Below are positions 1-7,834 of a stretch of DNA of 64,000 nt, in pieces. This stretch comes from Orlajensenia sp001423545. GTDB lineage: Bacteria; Actinomycetota; Actinomycetes; Actinomycetales; Microbacteriaceae. Each line of letters starts with the position of its first letter. Within the stretch, counting starts at the first letter, position 1. The notes beneath the pieces are model-generated. The model made no database searches. It saw nothing but the letters and a program-made list of their open reading frames with translations, and was not told where the DNA came from. The stretch covers positions 62,001-126,000 of the forward strand of contig LMOK01000001.1 of assembly GCA_001423545.1 (NCBI GenBank), read 5' to 3'. A program made the translations under genes and the position numbers.

Positions 1-1
1 G

Positions 2-670
2 ATGGAGGTGCCGTCCGATCTCAGCTCGGAGGTGCTCCGCGGTGACATGGTGCAGTTGCTGCGCGCCGTGCGACCGTGGAAGTACGACGGCACGGCCAGC
101 CGCCGTGCCCGGTACACCGCAGGCGACGTGGACGGACGCGAGTTGCCGTCGTATCTGCAGGAGCCCGGCGTCGACCGCACGCGCGGCACCGAGACCCTCG
201 GCGAGATGGCCGTCGCGATCGACAACTGGCGCTGGGCCGGAGTCCCGTTCATCCTGCGGTCGGGCAAGGCCATCGGCAGTCCCCGTCAGGAGATCGTCAT
301 CACGTTGAAGCCCGTTCCCCACCTGCCGAAGGGGTTCACGGGCCCCAAGCGGGACGCCCGGATCAGGATCGGCCTGAACCCGCCGGTGCTCGACGTCGAC
401 CTCGCCGTCAACGGGGGAGCCGATCCGTTCCAGCTGTCGTGGGACACCATGTCGGCTGAATTCGAGCGGAGCGAATTGAGCGCATACGGAGAGGTGCTGG
501 CCGAGCTCCTCGAAGGCGACCCCACCCTCTCGGTGCGGGGTGATGTCGCCGAGCAGTGCTGGCGGATCGTGGCGCCGGTGCTCGCCGCGTGGCGCCGCGA
601 CGCCGTCGACCTCGACACCTACCAGGCCGGATCGGCGAACCCGCGCGGCTGGAGTCGTCCGCTGGCCTGA
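2..670 (+). CDS. zwf: Glucose-6-phosphate 1-dehydrogenase, C-terminal part (5' end outside window)
   Basis: Oxidises glucose 6-phosphate to 6-phosphogluconolactone with NAD(P)+, the entry step of the oxidative pentose phosphate pathway, in the cytoplasm. The 222 visible residues are the C-terminal alpha+beta domain: the block GTETLGEMAVAIDNWRWAGV followed by PFILRSGKA is the family's substrate-domain signature (known ETFxAxxxxIDNWRWxGVPFxLRTGK). The reading frame is open at the left edge, so roughly 250-290 N-terminal residues, including the Rossmann fold, lie upstream. The ATG at base 2 is not meant as the true start. The gene that follows is on the opposite strand and is not opcA, so this may be a stand-alone zwf paralogue rather than the copy in the actinobacterial tkt-tal-zwf-opcA cluster. 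Family assignment is confident; which paralogue is unknown. Confidence 0.93.
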   Translation: MEVPSDLSSEVLRGDMVQLLRAVRPWKYDGTASRRARYTAGDVDGRELPSYLQEPGVDRTRGTETLGEMAVAIDNWRWAGVPFILRSGKAIGSPRQEIVITLKPVPHLPKGFTGPKRDARIRIGLNPPVLDVDLAVNGGADPFQLSWDTMSAEFERSELSAYGEVLAELLEGDPTLSVRGDVAEQCWRIVAPVLAAWRRDAVDLDTYQAGSANPRGWSRPLA

Positions 671-707
671 TGCCCCGGGGTGATGGGGCGCCGCTCTTTG
701 AAGGCCC

Positions 708-749
708 CGCTCGCTGACGCCACCGCTCGCTGACGCCACCGCTCGCTGA
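708..749. repeat. Tandem 16-bp repeat in intergenic DNA
   Basis: The unit CGCTCGCTGACGCCAC is present twice in direct succession (708-723, 724-739), followed by ten bases of a third copy. The core CGCTCGCTGA is the same string that ends the larger repeat elements near 31.2 kb and 40.2 kb. The array lies between zwf and the convergent lipoprotein gene. No coding capacity is evident. Confidence 0.7.
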
Positions 750-798
750 GGCGCCGGTCGCTACGCCCACCGGGCGCTCTCGGAGAGATCCACTCCGC

Positions 799-1458
799 TC
801 AGCTGCACCATTCCTTCGGGGTTCCCGACCCGTCGGTGGAGCCGATCGAGAAGACGGTGTCGTCGTCGACCACGAAGTCGACCACGCCTTCGGGGTCGGA
901 TCGATCCGAATAGACCCAGGTGTGGGCGCCGCGCTGCACGTCTGTCGTCAGATCGGGGTATGCCGCCGACAATTCCTCCATCGATGACCCGACGCGGATT
1001 CCCGCCTCGCTCGCGGGCGACGGGACGGCGTCGTCGGCGCCGGATGAGACCCAGAGGTTGCTGATGCGCGTTCCCTGATCAGACAGCTCCATCACGATCT
1101 GCGTCTTGCCGCCGGGGCTGTACACCACGATGTCGCGGCACAGCTCACTCGGATCGAACCCGGGAAGCGACCCTGCCGTGGCGGCGAGGTCGGCGCCACG
1201 GGCGATCGGGCCGATTCCCTCTGCGGAAATCAGCCAGGAGGAGATGTCGGTACCGTCGACGGGCGTGACGGTCGGGGTCGCCGTCGCGGCCTGCGTCGGG
1301 GGCGATGCCGGCGTCGCTGCGGGCTGGGAAGCCGCTGTCGGCGGCGTCGGCGCCGGTGCCGAGTCCTCGCCCGAGAGTGTGCACGCCGTCAGGGCCAGTG
1401 CCAGCCCGGCGATGACGAGGGCTCGGGTGGCGTCTCGGGTGGCGCGGATCCCATGCAT
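799..1458 (-). CDS. Secreted lipoprotein of unknown function
   Basis: About 219 residues from an ATG preceded by GAGGAG. The N-terminus is a lipoprotein signal peptide: a basic n-region (MHGIRATRDATR), a hydrophobic core (ALVIAGLALA) and the lipobox LTAC, so the mature protein should be lipidated on Cys and held outside the membrane. A Pro/Ala/Thr-rich linker of about 45 residues follows, then a compact domain of about 150 residues ending in GTPKEWCS. An upstream in-frame ATG at 1500 would add 14 residues but has no clear ribosome site. I do not recognise the C-terminal domain. It is convergent with zwf and divergent from yraN. Confidence 0.75.
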   Translation of the reverse strand: MHGIRATRDATRALVIAGLALALTACTLSGEDSAPAPTPPTAASQPAATPASPPTQAATATPTVTPVDGTDISSWLISAEGIGPIARGADLAATAGSLPGFDPSELCRDIVVYSPGGKTQIVMELSDQGTRISNLWVSSGADDAVPSPASEAGIRVGSSMEELSAAYPDLTTDVQRGAHTWVYSDRSDPEGVVDFVVDDDTVFSIGSTDGSGTPKEWCS

Positions 1459-1650
1459 GGAGCTCCTCTGAGTGGTCGCCGGCCGCGCCGGATGCTTCAC
1501 CGTACCGGCAGAGCACTGTGTCGGGCTGCAGCGAGGATCGCGGAGATGGGTTCGGCGGCACTCCTCCCCACCGGCGACGGTTCAGCGCCGGCTCGCACTG
1601 ATCCATCAGCCTCGACCTGCACCCGTTCCCCGCGCGCCAGAGTCGACTCC

Positions 1651-2010
1651 ATGAGCGACAGGATCGAACTCGGACGACGCGGCGAGCAACTCGCCGCCGA
1701 CTACCTCACCGAACGCGGGTACCGGGTCATCGGGCGCAACTGGCGCTGCCGCGAGGGTGAGATCGACGTGATCGCCGAGCACGGCGGCGAGACCGTCTTC
1801 GTCGAGGTGAAGACCCGATCGAGCACCGACTTCGGGCATCCGTTCGAGGCCATCACTCTCGGCAAGATGGCGCGGATGCGTCGTCTCGCTGCGGCCTGGT
1901 GCGAGGCGAGCAGCGCCGGAACGCGGAGGCGCATCCGCATCGATGCCATCGCGATCATCGCTCCGCGCACCGGCAGCCCGAGCATCGAGCATCTGCAGCG
2001 GCTGTCATGA
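1651..2010 (+). CDS. YraN family protein (UPF0102), endonuclease-like fold
   Basis: 119 residues. Carries the family's restriction-endonuclease-like core: GRRGEQLAADYLTERGY near the N-terminus, then GEIDVIA...VFVEVKTRS, which supplies the E-D-ExK type metal-binding pattern seen in PD-(D/E)xK nucleases. The biochemical role of YraN proteins is not firmly established; a link to DNA processing or competence is suggested by their constant neighbourhood. The stop codon overlaps the comM start (ATGA), indicating translational coupling. The ATG at 1651 was chosen because the protein then has the usual family length; upstream in-frame sequence looks non-coding. Confidence 0.9.
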   Translation: MSDRIELGRRGEQLAADYLTERGYRVIGRNWRCREGEIDVIAEHGGETVFVEVKTRSSTDFGHPFEAITLGKMARMRRLAAAWCEASSAGTRRRIRIDAIAIIAPRTGSPSIEHLQRLS

Positions 2011-3545
2011 AGCTCGGCCGCACCAGCTCCGTCGCCCTCCTCGGTATGACCGGGACCCTCGTCGAGGTGGAGGCGAACATCTCCAGCCAACTCCCCGGAC
2101 TCGTCATCATCGGGCTGCCCGACACGGCCCTGTCGCAGGCGAGCCATCGCGTGCGTGCGGCGGCGAGCAACTCGGGCATGCCGTTGTCGGCACATCACAT
2201 CACCGTGAACCTGTCGCCGGCGTCGCTGCCGAAGCACGGCTGCGGCTTCGACCTGGCCGTGGCGCTGGCCTGTCTCGCCGCTGCCGGCGGAATCGAGCAG
2301 GAATCGCTCGAACGGGTCGTGCATCTCGGCGAACTCGCGCTCGACGGCAGGCTCCGCCCCATCGCCGGAGTGCTTCCCGCCGTGGCCGCCGCCCGCGCTG
2401 CGGGCCGATCCCGGGTGATGGTGCCGACGGCCTGCGTCGAGGAGGCCGAACTCGTCCCGGGTATGCAGGTCATCGGGGTGGCGAGCCTGCGCGATGCGGC
2501 GATCTGGCACGGCGGGAAGTTCGATCCGCACCCCGTCGACGCCATCGCGGGGCCGGTCGCACCGGTCCGGGAGGACGATGACGCCGGAGACCTGGCGGAT
2601 GTCATCGGCCAGGACGCCGCCGTGATGGCGTTGCAGGTCGCCGCGGCCGGCGGGCATCACCTGCTGATGCTCGGACCACCCGGCGCCGGCAAGACGATGC
2701 TGGCCGCCCGATTGGCCGGAATCCTTCCCGACCTCGACGACGACGCGGCTCTCGAGGTGAGCGCAGTGCGTTCTCTCGGGGGTGGGCTGCCGGTCGGTGC
2801 CGGGCTCTCGCGTCGCCCGCCGATCGAGGCCCCGCATCACACGGCCACGGCCGCTGCCATGGTCGGGGGAGGCAGCGGCATCATCAAGCCGGGTGCCGCT
2901 GTGCGCGCAGCCCACGGGGTGCTGTTCCTCGACGAGGCTCCCGAGTTCCCGGCCGCCGTGCTCGATGCGCTCCGCCAGCCTCTCGAGTCGGGCCGCATCA
3001 CCATCCACCGTGCCAACGCCGTCGCAGCGTTTCCCGCCCGCTTCCAGCTGGTACTGGCAGCCAATCCCTGCCCGTGCGGGTTGTTCGGTGTCGCGCGCGA
3101 ATCGTGCACGTGCCCGCCCAACCTGCGCCGGCGTTACCTGGCGAGGCTCTCCGGCCCCCTGCTCGACCGCATCGACATCCACTTCCGCGTCGACAGGGTG
3201 AGCGCCGCCCAACTGCGCCTCGCCCCAGACACCGCTCGCCTCACGACCGCACAGGCCCGCGAGCGCATCGTCGAGGCGCGCAGCGTGGCTCGCGCGCGCC
3301 TCGCCGGCACACCGTGGCGCATGAACGCAGAGGTGCCGGGGCGATGGCTGCGCAGCGACGGCGTTCGCCCATCGGCATCGTCCCTCGCCGCGCTCGACCG
3401 CGCGCTGGAGCGCGGCGTCATCACGATGCGCGGCTACGACCGCATTCTTCGCGTCGCCTGGTCGATCGCCGACCTCGACGGTGCCTCCGTTCCCTCGGCC
3501 GAGCACCTCGGGCAGGCCATCTTCCTGCGGAAGGGATCGAGCTGA
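2007..3545 (+). CDS. comM: YifB/ComM family Mg-chelatase-like AAA+ ATPase
   Basis: 512 residues, the usual length. The N-terminal ~200 residues form the ChlI-like/Lon-S5-like domain (GLVIIGLPDTALSQASHRVR; KHGCGFDLAVALA). The AAA+ module follows with Walker A GPPGAGKTM, Walker B VLFLDEAPEF, sensor NPCPCG, and the Cys-rich loop CPCG...CTCPPN typical of YifB; the C-terminal Mg_chelatase_C domain ends in LDGASVPSAEHLGQAIFLR. In naturally competent bacteria ComM is a helicase that promotes branch migration during integration of incoming DNA. It is coupled to yraN (ATGA overlap) and to dprA (TGATG overlap), a three-gene operon whose products all handle DNA. Confidence 0.93.
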   Translation: MKLGRTSSVALLGMTGTLVEVEANISSQLPGLVIIGLPDTALSQASHRVRAAASNSGMPLSAHHITVNLSPASLPKHGCGFDLAVALACLAAAGGIEQESLERVVHLGELALDGRLRPIAGVLPAVAAARAAGRSRVMVPTACVEEAELVPGMQVIGVASLRDAAIWHGGKFDPHPVDAIAGPVAPVREDDDAGDLADVIGQDAAVMALQVAAAGGHHLLMLGPPGAGKTMLAARLAGILPDLDDDAALEVSAVRSLGGGLPVGAGLSRRPPIEAPHHTATAAAMVGGGSGIIKPGAAVRAAHGVLFLDEAPEFPAAVLDALRQPLESGRITIHRANAVAAFPARFQLVLAANPCPCGLFGVARESCTCPPNLRRRYLARLSGPLLDRIDIHFRVDRVSAAQLRLAPDTARLTTAQARERIVEARSVARARLAGTPWRMNAEVPGRWLRSDGVRPSASSLAALDRALERGVITMRGYDRILRVAWSIADLDGASVPSAEHLGQAIFLRKGSS

Positions 3546-4831
3546 TGACCCGTTTCGGAATGGCGGATGCCGAGATCACCCGACTCGTCACCACGGTGCG
3601 TCCCGCCGCGCCACCCGACCAGCTCGCGATTGACCAGGCGTTCGCCCGCGCGGCGTGGTCCCTGCTGGCCGAGCCCGGCGACCGAGCTGCCGGCACGCTC
3701 ATCACGGCTCTCGGTGCCGATGAGGCCCTCGAGTCGCTCCTCCGCGAGGAGAGCCCGGAGTCCCTTGCTCGACGGCTGGACCCGGCCGGTGCGGTCGATC
3801 GAACCCGCCTGACGAAGGAGCTCGGCGACGGATGCGGCCGGTGGCGTCCGCGGTTGCGTTCCGGCGACGTCGTGCAGGCCCTCGCCGCCGCGGCCGCCAC
3901 CCGCACCCGGCTCCTGCTGCCCGACGATGCGCACTGGCCGGGCGGAGTCGACGACCTCGGAGTGCACGCCCCCATCGTGTTGTGGATGCGGGGAGTCGAT
4001 CACGCGGTGCATGGGCTGAAGCGCTCGATCGCGCTCGTCGGGGCGCGCGCTGCCTCGCTCTACGGGGAGCAGATCGCCTCCGACACGGCGTCGGGCCTGG
4101 CCGACCGCGGGCTGACCATCGTCTCGGGCGCGGCCTACGGCATCGACGGCATGGCACACCGGGCCGCACTCGCGAGTGACGGCCTCACCGTCGCCTTCCT
4201 GGCCGGCGGCGTCGACCGCTTCTACCCGGCCGGGCACGACGATCTCCTGTCACGGATCGCCACGGTCGGCGCAGTCATCTCGGAGCTTCCCTGCGGATCC
4301 CAGCCCACCAAGTGGCGTTTCCTGCAGCGCAACAGGTTGATCGCGGCATCGAGCCAGGCCACGGTCGTGCTCGAAGCCGGCTGGCGATCGGGCTCGCTCA
4401 ACACGGCGGGTCACGCCGCCGCGCTCGGCCGTCCGCTCGGAGCCGTTCCCGGGCCCATCACCAGCGTCACGAGCGCCGGCTGCCATCGCCTGATCCGCGA
4501 CTACGACGCCGTCTGCGTCACGAGCGTCGAGGAGATGCTCGAACTGCTGCCGGATGCCGACCCGACGGCATCCGGTCCCTCCGCCTCGGGCGGCTCGGCC
4601 ACAGGTGCCCCTGCCGCCGGAGCCGCCCGCGGAACCGGAGCTGCCGGAGTGGAACCGACCAGCGACGAACTCCGGGTACTCGACGCCCTCAGCAACCGCA
4701 GCTCCCGGAGCGTCGACGAGATCGCGCGCCGCTCCGGACTCGCCGTGGTCGTCGTCGTCGGAGTGCTGGGCACCCTCGGCCTCGACGAGCGGGCACTGCC
4801 CAGGGGCTCCGGCTGGATCAGGGGGAGGTGA
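3545..4831 (+). CDS. dprA: DNA-processing protein DprA
   Basis: 428 residues from an ATG that overlaps the comM stop by one base. The central Rossmann-like DprA domain shows VGARAAS, SGAAYGIDGMAHRAAL, FLAGGVDRFYPAGHDDLL and RNRLIAASSQATVVLEA with GSLNTAGHAAALGRP, all characteristic. A C-terminal winged-helix segment (ELRVLDALSNRSSRSVDEIARR) follows a Ser/Ala/Gly-rich linker. DprA binds incoming single-stranded DNA and loads RecA. Most Microbacteriaceae are not known to be competent, so the role may be general recombination. Met6 (base 3560) is an alternative start. Confidence 0.93.
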   Translation: MTRFGMADAEITRLVTTVRPAAPPDQLAIDQAFARAAWSLLAEPGDRAAGTLITALGADEALESLLREESPESLARRLDPAGAVDRTRLTKELGDGCGRWRPRLRSGDVVQALAAAAATRTRLLLPDDAHWPGGVDDLGVHAPIVLWMRGVDHAVHGLKRSIALVGARAASLYGEQIASDTASGLADRGLTIVSGAAYGIDGMAHRAALASDGLTVAFLAGGVDRFYPAGHDDLLSRIATVGAVISELPCGSQPTKWRFLQRNRLIAASSQATVVLEAGWRSGSLNTAGHAAALGRPLGAVPGPITSVTSAGCHRLIRDYDAVCVTSVEEMLELLPDADPTASGPSASGGSATGAPAAGAARGTGAAGVEPTSDELRVLDALSNRSSRSVDEIARRSGLAVVVVVGVLGTLGLDERALPRGSGWIRGR

Positions 4832-4917
4832 GCGAGCGTCGAGGCGACGGTGCGCCGGACCGGCGGCGTCGGTGACGCGCCCTATCGTGGTGAAGAGGAT
4901 CCACGAAAGGCGCACTC

Positions 4918-5919
4918 ATGGTCGACGCAGCACTGCCCCCGCAGTTCGGGCAGTACCCGGCGCCACGGCACGTGATCGCACACCTCAGCGACACGCACTT
5001 CCTCGCCGACGGGCCGCTCTACGGCACCGTCGACACCGATACGGGACTGGCCGCGGCGCTGCAGCGGCTCGAGGCGTCCGGGGTCCGCCTCGACGCCCTC
5101 GTCTTCACCGGCGACATCACCGATCGCGGCGAGCCCGACGCGTACGCCCGGGTGCGAGCGGTGGTCGAGCCGGCCGCTGAACGGATCGGCGCCGAGGTGA
5201 TCTGGGTGATGGGCAATCACGACGAGCGGATGCCGTTCCGCCGTGAACTGCTGGGCGTCGGCGACGGCATCGCGGCCGCACCTTTCGATGCGGCTGACGC
5301 TGACGCTGACCGAGCCGATTCCGCCGATGCCGTGGCCGCCTTCGGTTCCGCTGCCTCCGTCGACACCGTGACGACGGTGCACGGACTCCGCGTCATCGCC
5401 CTCGACACCAGCGTTCCGGGCTACCACCACGGCGCCCTCGACGACGCCCAGCTGGAGTGGCTGGCGGAGGTGCTCTCCGAACCTGCCGAGCACGGCTCGC
5501 TGCTCGCCCTGCATCACCCGCCGATTCCTACTCCGATCGGGGCCATGCAGATCCTCGAGCTGGAACGCCAGGAACGGCTCTCCGCAGTCATCACCGGCAG
5601 CGACATCCGCGCCATCCTCGGCGGCCACCTCCACTACGCCTCCACCAGCCTGTTCGCCGGCATCCCGGTGTCCGTCGCCGCAGCCACCTGCTACACCATG
5701 GACCTCGCCGCGCCCGTCGACGAGCTCATCGGCGCCGATGCCGGACAGTCGCTCAACCTCGTGCATGTCTACGACGATCGCATCGTGCACTCCGTCGTTC
5801 CGCTGACGACCGTGCGCACGGTGACCCGCTTCGGCGCCGACTTCACGGCGCGGATGCGCGAACTCGACGCAGACGGGCGTCGCGATGCCTTCTCGCGACA
5901 GCGGCCGATCAATGGCTGA
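4918..5919 (+). CDS. Metallophosphoesterase (CpdA-like cyclic-nucleotide phosphodiesterase family)
   Basis: 333 residues. All calcineurin-like motifs are present in order: LSDTHF (D-x-H), FTGDITDRGE (GDxxDRG), WVMGNHDE (GNHD/E), LALHHPPIP and LGGHLHYAS (GHxH). These bind a dinuclear metal centre and hydrolyse phosphoesters. The arrangement resembles the cAMP phosphodiesterase CpdA (Rv0805 type), but the substrate cannot be read from sequence. An Asp/Ala-rich insertion (DAADADADRADSADAVAA) sits between the GNHD and LALHH motifs. No signal peptide is visible, so it is cytoplasmic. GAAAGG precedes the ATG. The 3' end overlaps the recombinase start by eight bases. Confidence 0.85.
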   Translation: MVDAALPPQFGQYPAPRHVIAHLSDTHFLADGPLYGTVDTDTGLAAALQRLEASGVRLDALVFTGDITDRGEPDAYARVRAVVEPAAERIGAEVIWVMGNHDERMPFRRELLGVGDGIAAAPFDAADADADRADSADAVAAFGSAASVDTVTTVHGLRVIALDTSVPGYHHGALDDAQLEWLAEVLSEPAEHGSLLALHHPPIPTPIGAMQILELERQERLSAVITGSDIRAILGGHLHYASTSLFAGIPVSVAAATCYTMDLAAPVDELIGADAGQSLNLVHVYDDRIVHSVVPLTTVRTVTRFGADFTARMRELDADGRRDAFSRQRPING

Positions 5920-6961
5920 GACCAGCGACACCCGGCTCGACGACACCGAGCACGGCGACATCGAGCGCGGCGACACCAGGCCCGCACGCACCGCCTCCGC
6001 GGACTCCACTGCTGAGGTCGCCGCCGGGTCCGCCGTTCCGAGTGAGCTCGACAGCGCGCTCGACGACTACGCCCGCCAGCTCCGCATCGAACGGGGATTC
6101 TCGCCGCACACGGTGCGCGCCTATCGCACCGACATCGCCGAGCTCATCGACTTCGCCGAGGTGAACGGCGTCACCACCCTCGACGGCATCACCCTTCCGC
6201 TGCTGCGCGACTGGCTGTGGGCCGGCACCGAACGCGACCTCGCCCGTTCCACGATCGCCCGCCATGCGGCATCCGCTCGCGGCTTCACGGCCTGGCTCGC
6301 GCGCACCGGCGAGATCCCCGACGACCCGGGGGTGCGGTTGCGTTCCCCGAAGCCGCTCCGCAGCCTGCCGCGTGTGATCACTCGCGGGCAGATGGACGCC
6401 CTCATCGGCGCCCTCGTCGATGCAGCGGCCGGGGGAGACCCCGTCGCCCGCCGCGACCTCGCGATCGTGGAAGTGCTCTACGCCTCGGCGCTCCGCGTCT
6501 CCGAGGTCGTCGGTCTCGACGTCGACGACGTCGATCTCGACCGCCTCACCGTGCGGGTCACGGGCAAGGGCGGAAAGCAGCGGGTGGTGCCCTTCGGCCT
6601 GCCCGCGCAGAACGCGATCGTCGACTACATCCGCATCGGGCGGGCCTCCCTGTTGGCCCGGGCGAGCGGCTCGTCGCCGGATGCGGCGGCCCTCTTCCTC
6701 GGCGCACGCGGCGCCAGAGTCGGCACGCGCAGCGTGTACAGGCTCGTCGCCGGCCTGCTCGTCGACCTGCCGGGCGGCGGACCATCGGGGCCGCACGCCC
6801 TGCGGCACACAGCGGCCACGCACCTGCTCGACGGCGGCGCCGACCTTCGCGCCGTGCAGGAGATGCTCGGCCACGCGAGCCTCGGCACCACGCAGATCTA
6901 CACCCACGTGTCGACCGAGCGCCTGCGCGAGAGCTACAGGACGGCCCACCCGCGCGCCTGA
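5912..6961 (+). CDS. xerC: Tyrosine recombinase XerC
   Basis: 349 residues from the ATG overlapping the preceding gene (an earlier ATG at 5885 is possible). A variable Asp/Thr-rich N-terminal extension of ~35 residues precedes the SAM-like core-binding domain (LDDYARQLRIERGFSPHTVRAYRTD). The catalytic domain has the full set: Arg in SALRVSEVVGL, Lys in TGKGGKQRVVPF, H-x-x-R in HALRHTAATHL, His in LGHASLGTTQ, and the nucleophile Tyr in IYTHVS. XerC/D resolve chromosome dimers at dif. The conserved position between dprA and rpsB supports a housekeeping XerC rather than a mobile-element integrase. Confidence 0.9.
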   Translation: MAETSDTRLDDTEHGDIERGDTRPARTASADSTAEVAAGSAVPSELDSALDDYARQLRIERGFSPHTVRAYRTDIAELIDFAEVNGVTTLDGITLPLLRDWLWAGTERDLARSTIARHAASARGFTAWLARTGEIPDDPGVRLRSPKPLRSLPRVITRGQMDALIGALVDAAAGGDPVARRDLAIVEVLYASALRVSEVVGLDVDDVDLDRLTVRVTGKGGKQRVVPFGLPAQNAIVDYIRIGRASLLARASGSSPDAAALFLGARGARVGTRSVYRLVAGLLVDLPGGGPSGPHALRHTAATHLLDGGADLRAVQEMLGHASLGTTQIYTHVSTERLRESYRTAHPRA

Positions 6962-7034
6962 GCCGGGGGCCCGGGCCGGCGTGCCAGCGCCGGAGCGGCC
7001 CCGCCGACATCACCCCCTCCAGTCAGCGACCCGG

Positions 7035-7565
7035 TCACCGGCCCAGGGGAAGCAGCACGGCCCGGGGCAGCCCGGTGATGAAGGCCAGCGGCGAGACGTA
7101 CTCGCCGTACACCCGCACCCCGAGGTGGAGGCATCCGTCGGCGCAGTGCCCGCCGGCGGCGACCGAACCGATCGGCTGCCCCCGGGCCACGGTCTCACCC
7201 TCGGCGGCTGTCGGCAGCACCGGCTCGAGACTGACCAGCACACCGTTTCCGTGGTCGATCGTCACCAGCGGGCGATCCACCACCGTGCCTGCGAACGAGA
7301 CCACGCCATCGGTCGGCGCGAACACCGGGGTTCCGGATGCGCCGACCAGGTCGATGCCCCGGTGCCCGGCGCTGTAGCGCGTTGCGGGCGCCAGGAACGG
7401 CGCAGCGACCTCCACGGGCGGGGCGAGCGGCCACCGCCACCCCGGGTCGGGCGCGACCCCGACGCCGCTGGTGCCGACGGCACCGGAGGAAGCGCCGAAC
7501 CCGAGAACACCTACGGCGGCGGACACAGCAAGGAGCTGCAGGCTGCTGCGGAGACGAGAACTCAT
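7035..7565 (-). CDS. Degenerate M23 (LytM-type) peptidase-like secreted protein
   Basis: 176 residues with an N-terminal signal segment (SSLQLLAVSAAVGVLGFGAS). The LytM fold is recognisable: HRGIDLVGASGTPVFAPTDGVV retains the His and Asp ligands and TIDHGNGVLVSLEPV matches the central strand. The catalytic His of the usual YxHL is replaced (LEPV), and the HxH motif reads CLHLGVR, with Cys for the first His. An active zinc site is therefore doubtful. It may act, like EnvC/NlpD, as a non-catalytic activator of wall hydrolases, or belong to the actinobacterial subfamily encoded next to rpsB in which Cys-Leu-His may be a family trait. It is divergent from rpsB. GGAGG lies very close to the chosen ATG. 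Confidence 0.8.
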   Translation of the reverse strand: MSSRLRSSLQLLAVSAAVGVLGFGASSGAVGTSGVGVAPDPGWRWPLAPPVEVAAPFLAPATRYSAGHRGIDLVGASGTPVFAPTDGVVSFAGTVVDRPLVTIDHGNGVLVSLEPVLPTAAEGETVARGQPIGSVAAGGHCADGCLHLGVRVYGEYVSPLAFITGLPRAVLLPLGR

Positions 7566-7672
7566 GCCTCCAGAATCCGTTCCCCGAAGCCGTCTGGACG
7601 CCTGTCGAGACAGCCGGTGGGAGTCGCCGGCGCAGGTCGCAGTTGTGGGGGAGTTGCGCATCCGGGAACTGC

Positions 7673-7834
7673 TAGACTGATCCGAGCAGCGCCTTCGAGC
7701 GCTGACTACGCGTGCCGTATCGGCCGACACACCCACTCAGTCTGCACCTCTCGCGAGGGGCAGCGGGCGTGCGCCGGGCACCAGGGCGTCCGATCATCCG
7801 ATCGGAGGCATAACTGAGAAGAAGGAGTACGGCC
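7673..7834 (+). promoter_or_regulatory. rpsB promoter -10 and structured 5' leader
   Basis: TAGACT at 7673-7678 is a good -10 box; the -35 is weak. The deduced leader is about 150 nt. It contains a GC-rich hairpin CAGCGCCTTCGAGCGCTG just after the start site and a second perfect hairpin at 7789-7806 (TCCGATC, loop ATCC, GATCGGA), followed by the AAGGAG ribosome site. In other bacteria rpsB leaders are bound by S2 for autoregulation. Whether this leader does the same is inference. Confidence 0.5.

Noticed and set aside
1701..3506. 601-codon open frame opposite yraN/comM
   Set aside because: It lies entirely antisense to two well-supported genes and has the Arg/Gly/His-rich composition of a high-G+C shadow frame; no domain is seen.
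5912..6961. Tyrosine recombinase as a mobile-element integrase
   Set aside because: It sits in a conserved housekeeping order (dprA ... rpsB), has XerC-like length and motifs, and there are no flanking att sites or phage genes.
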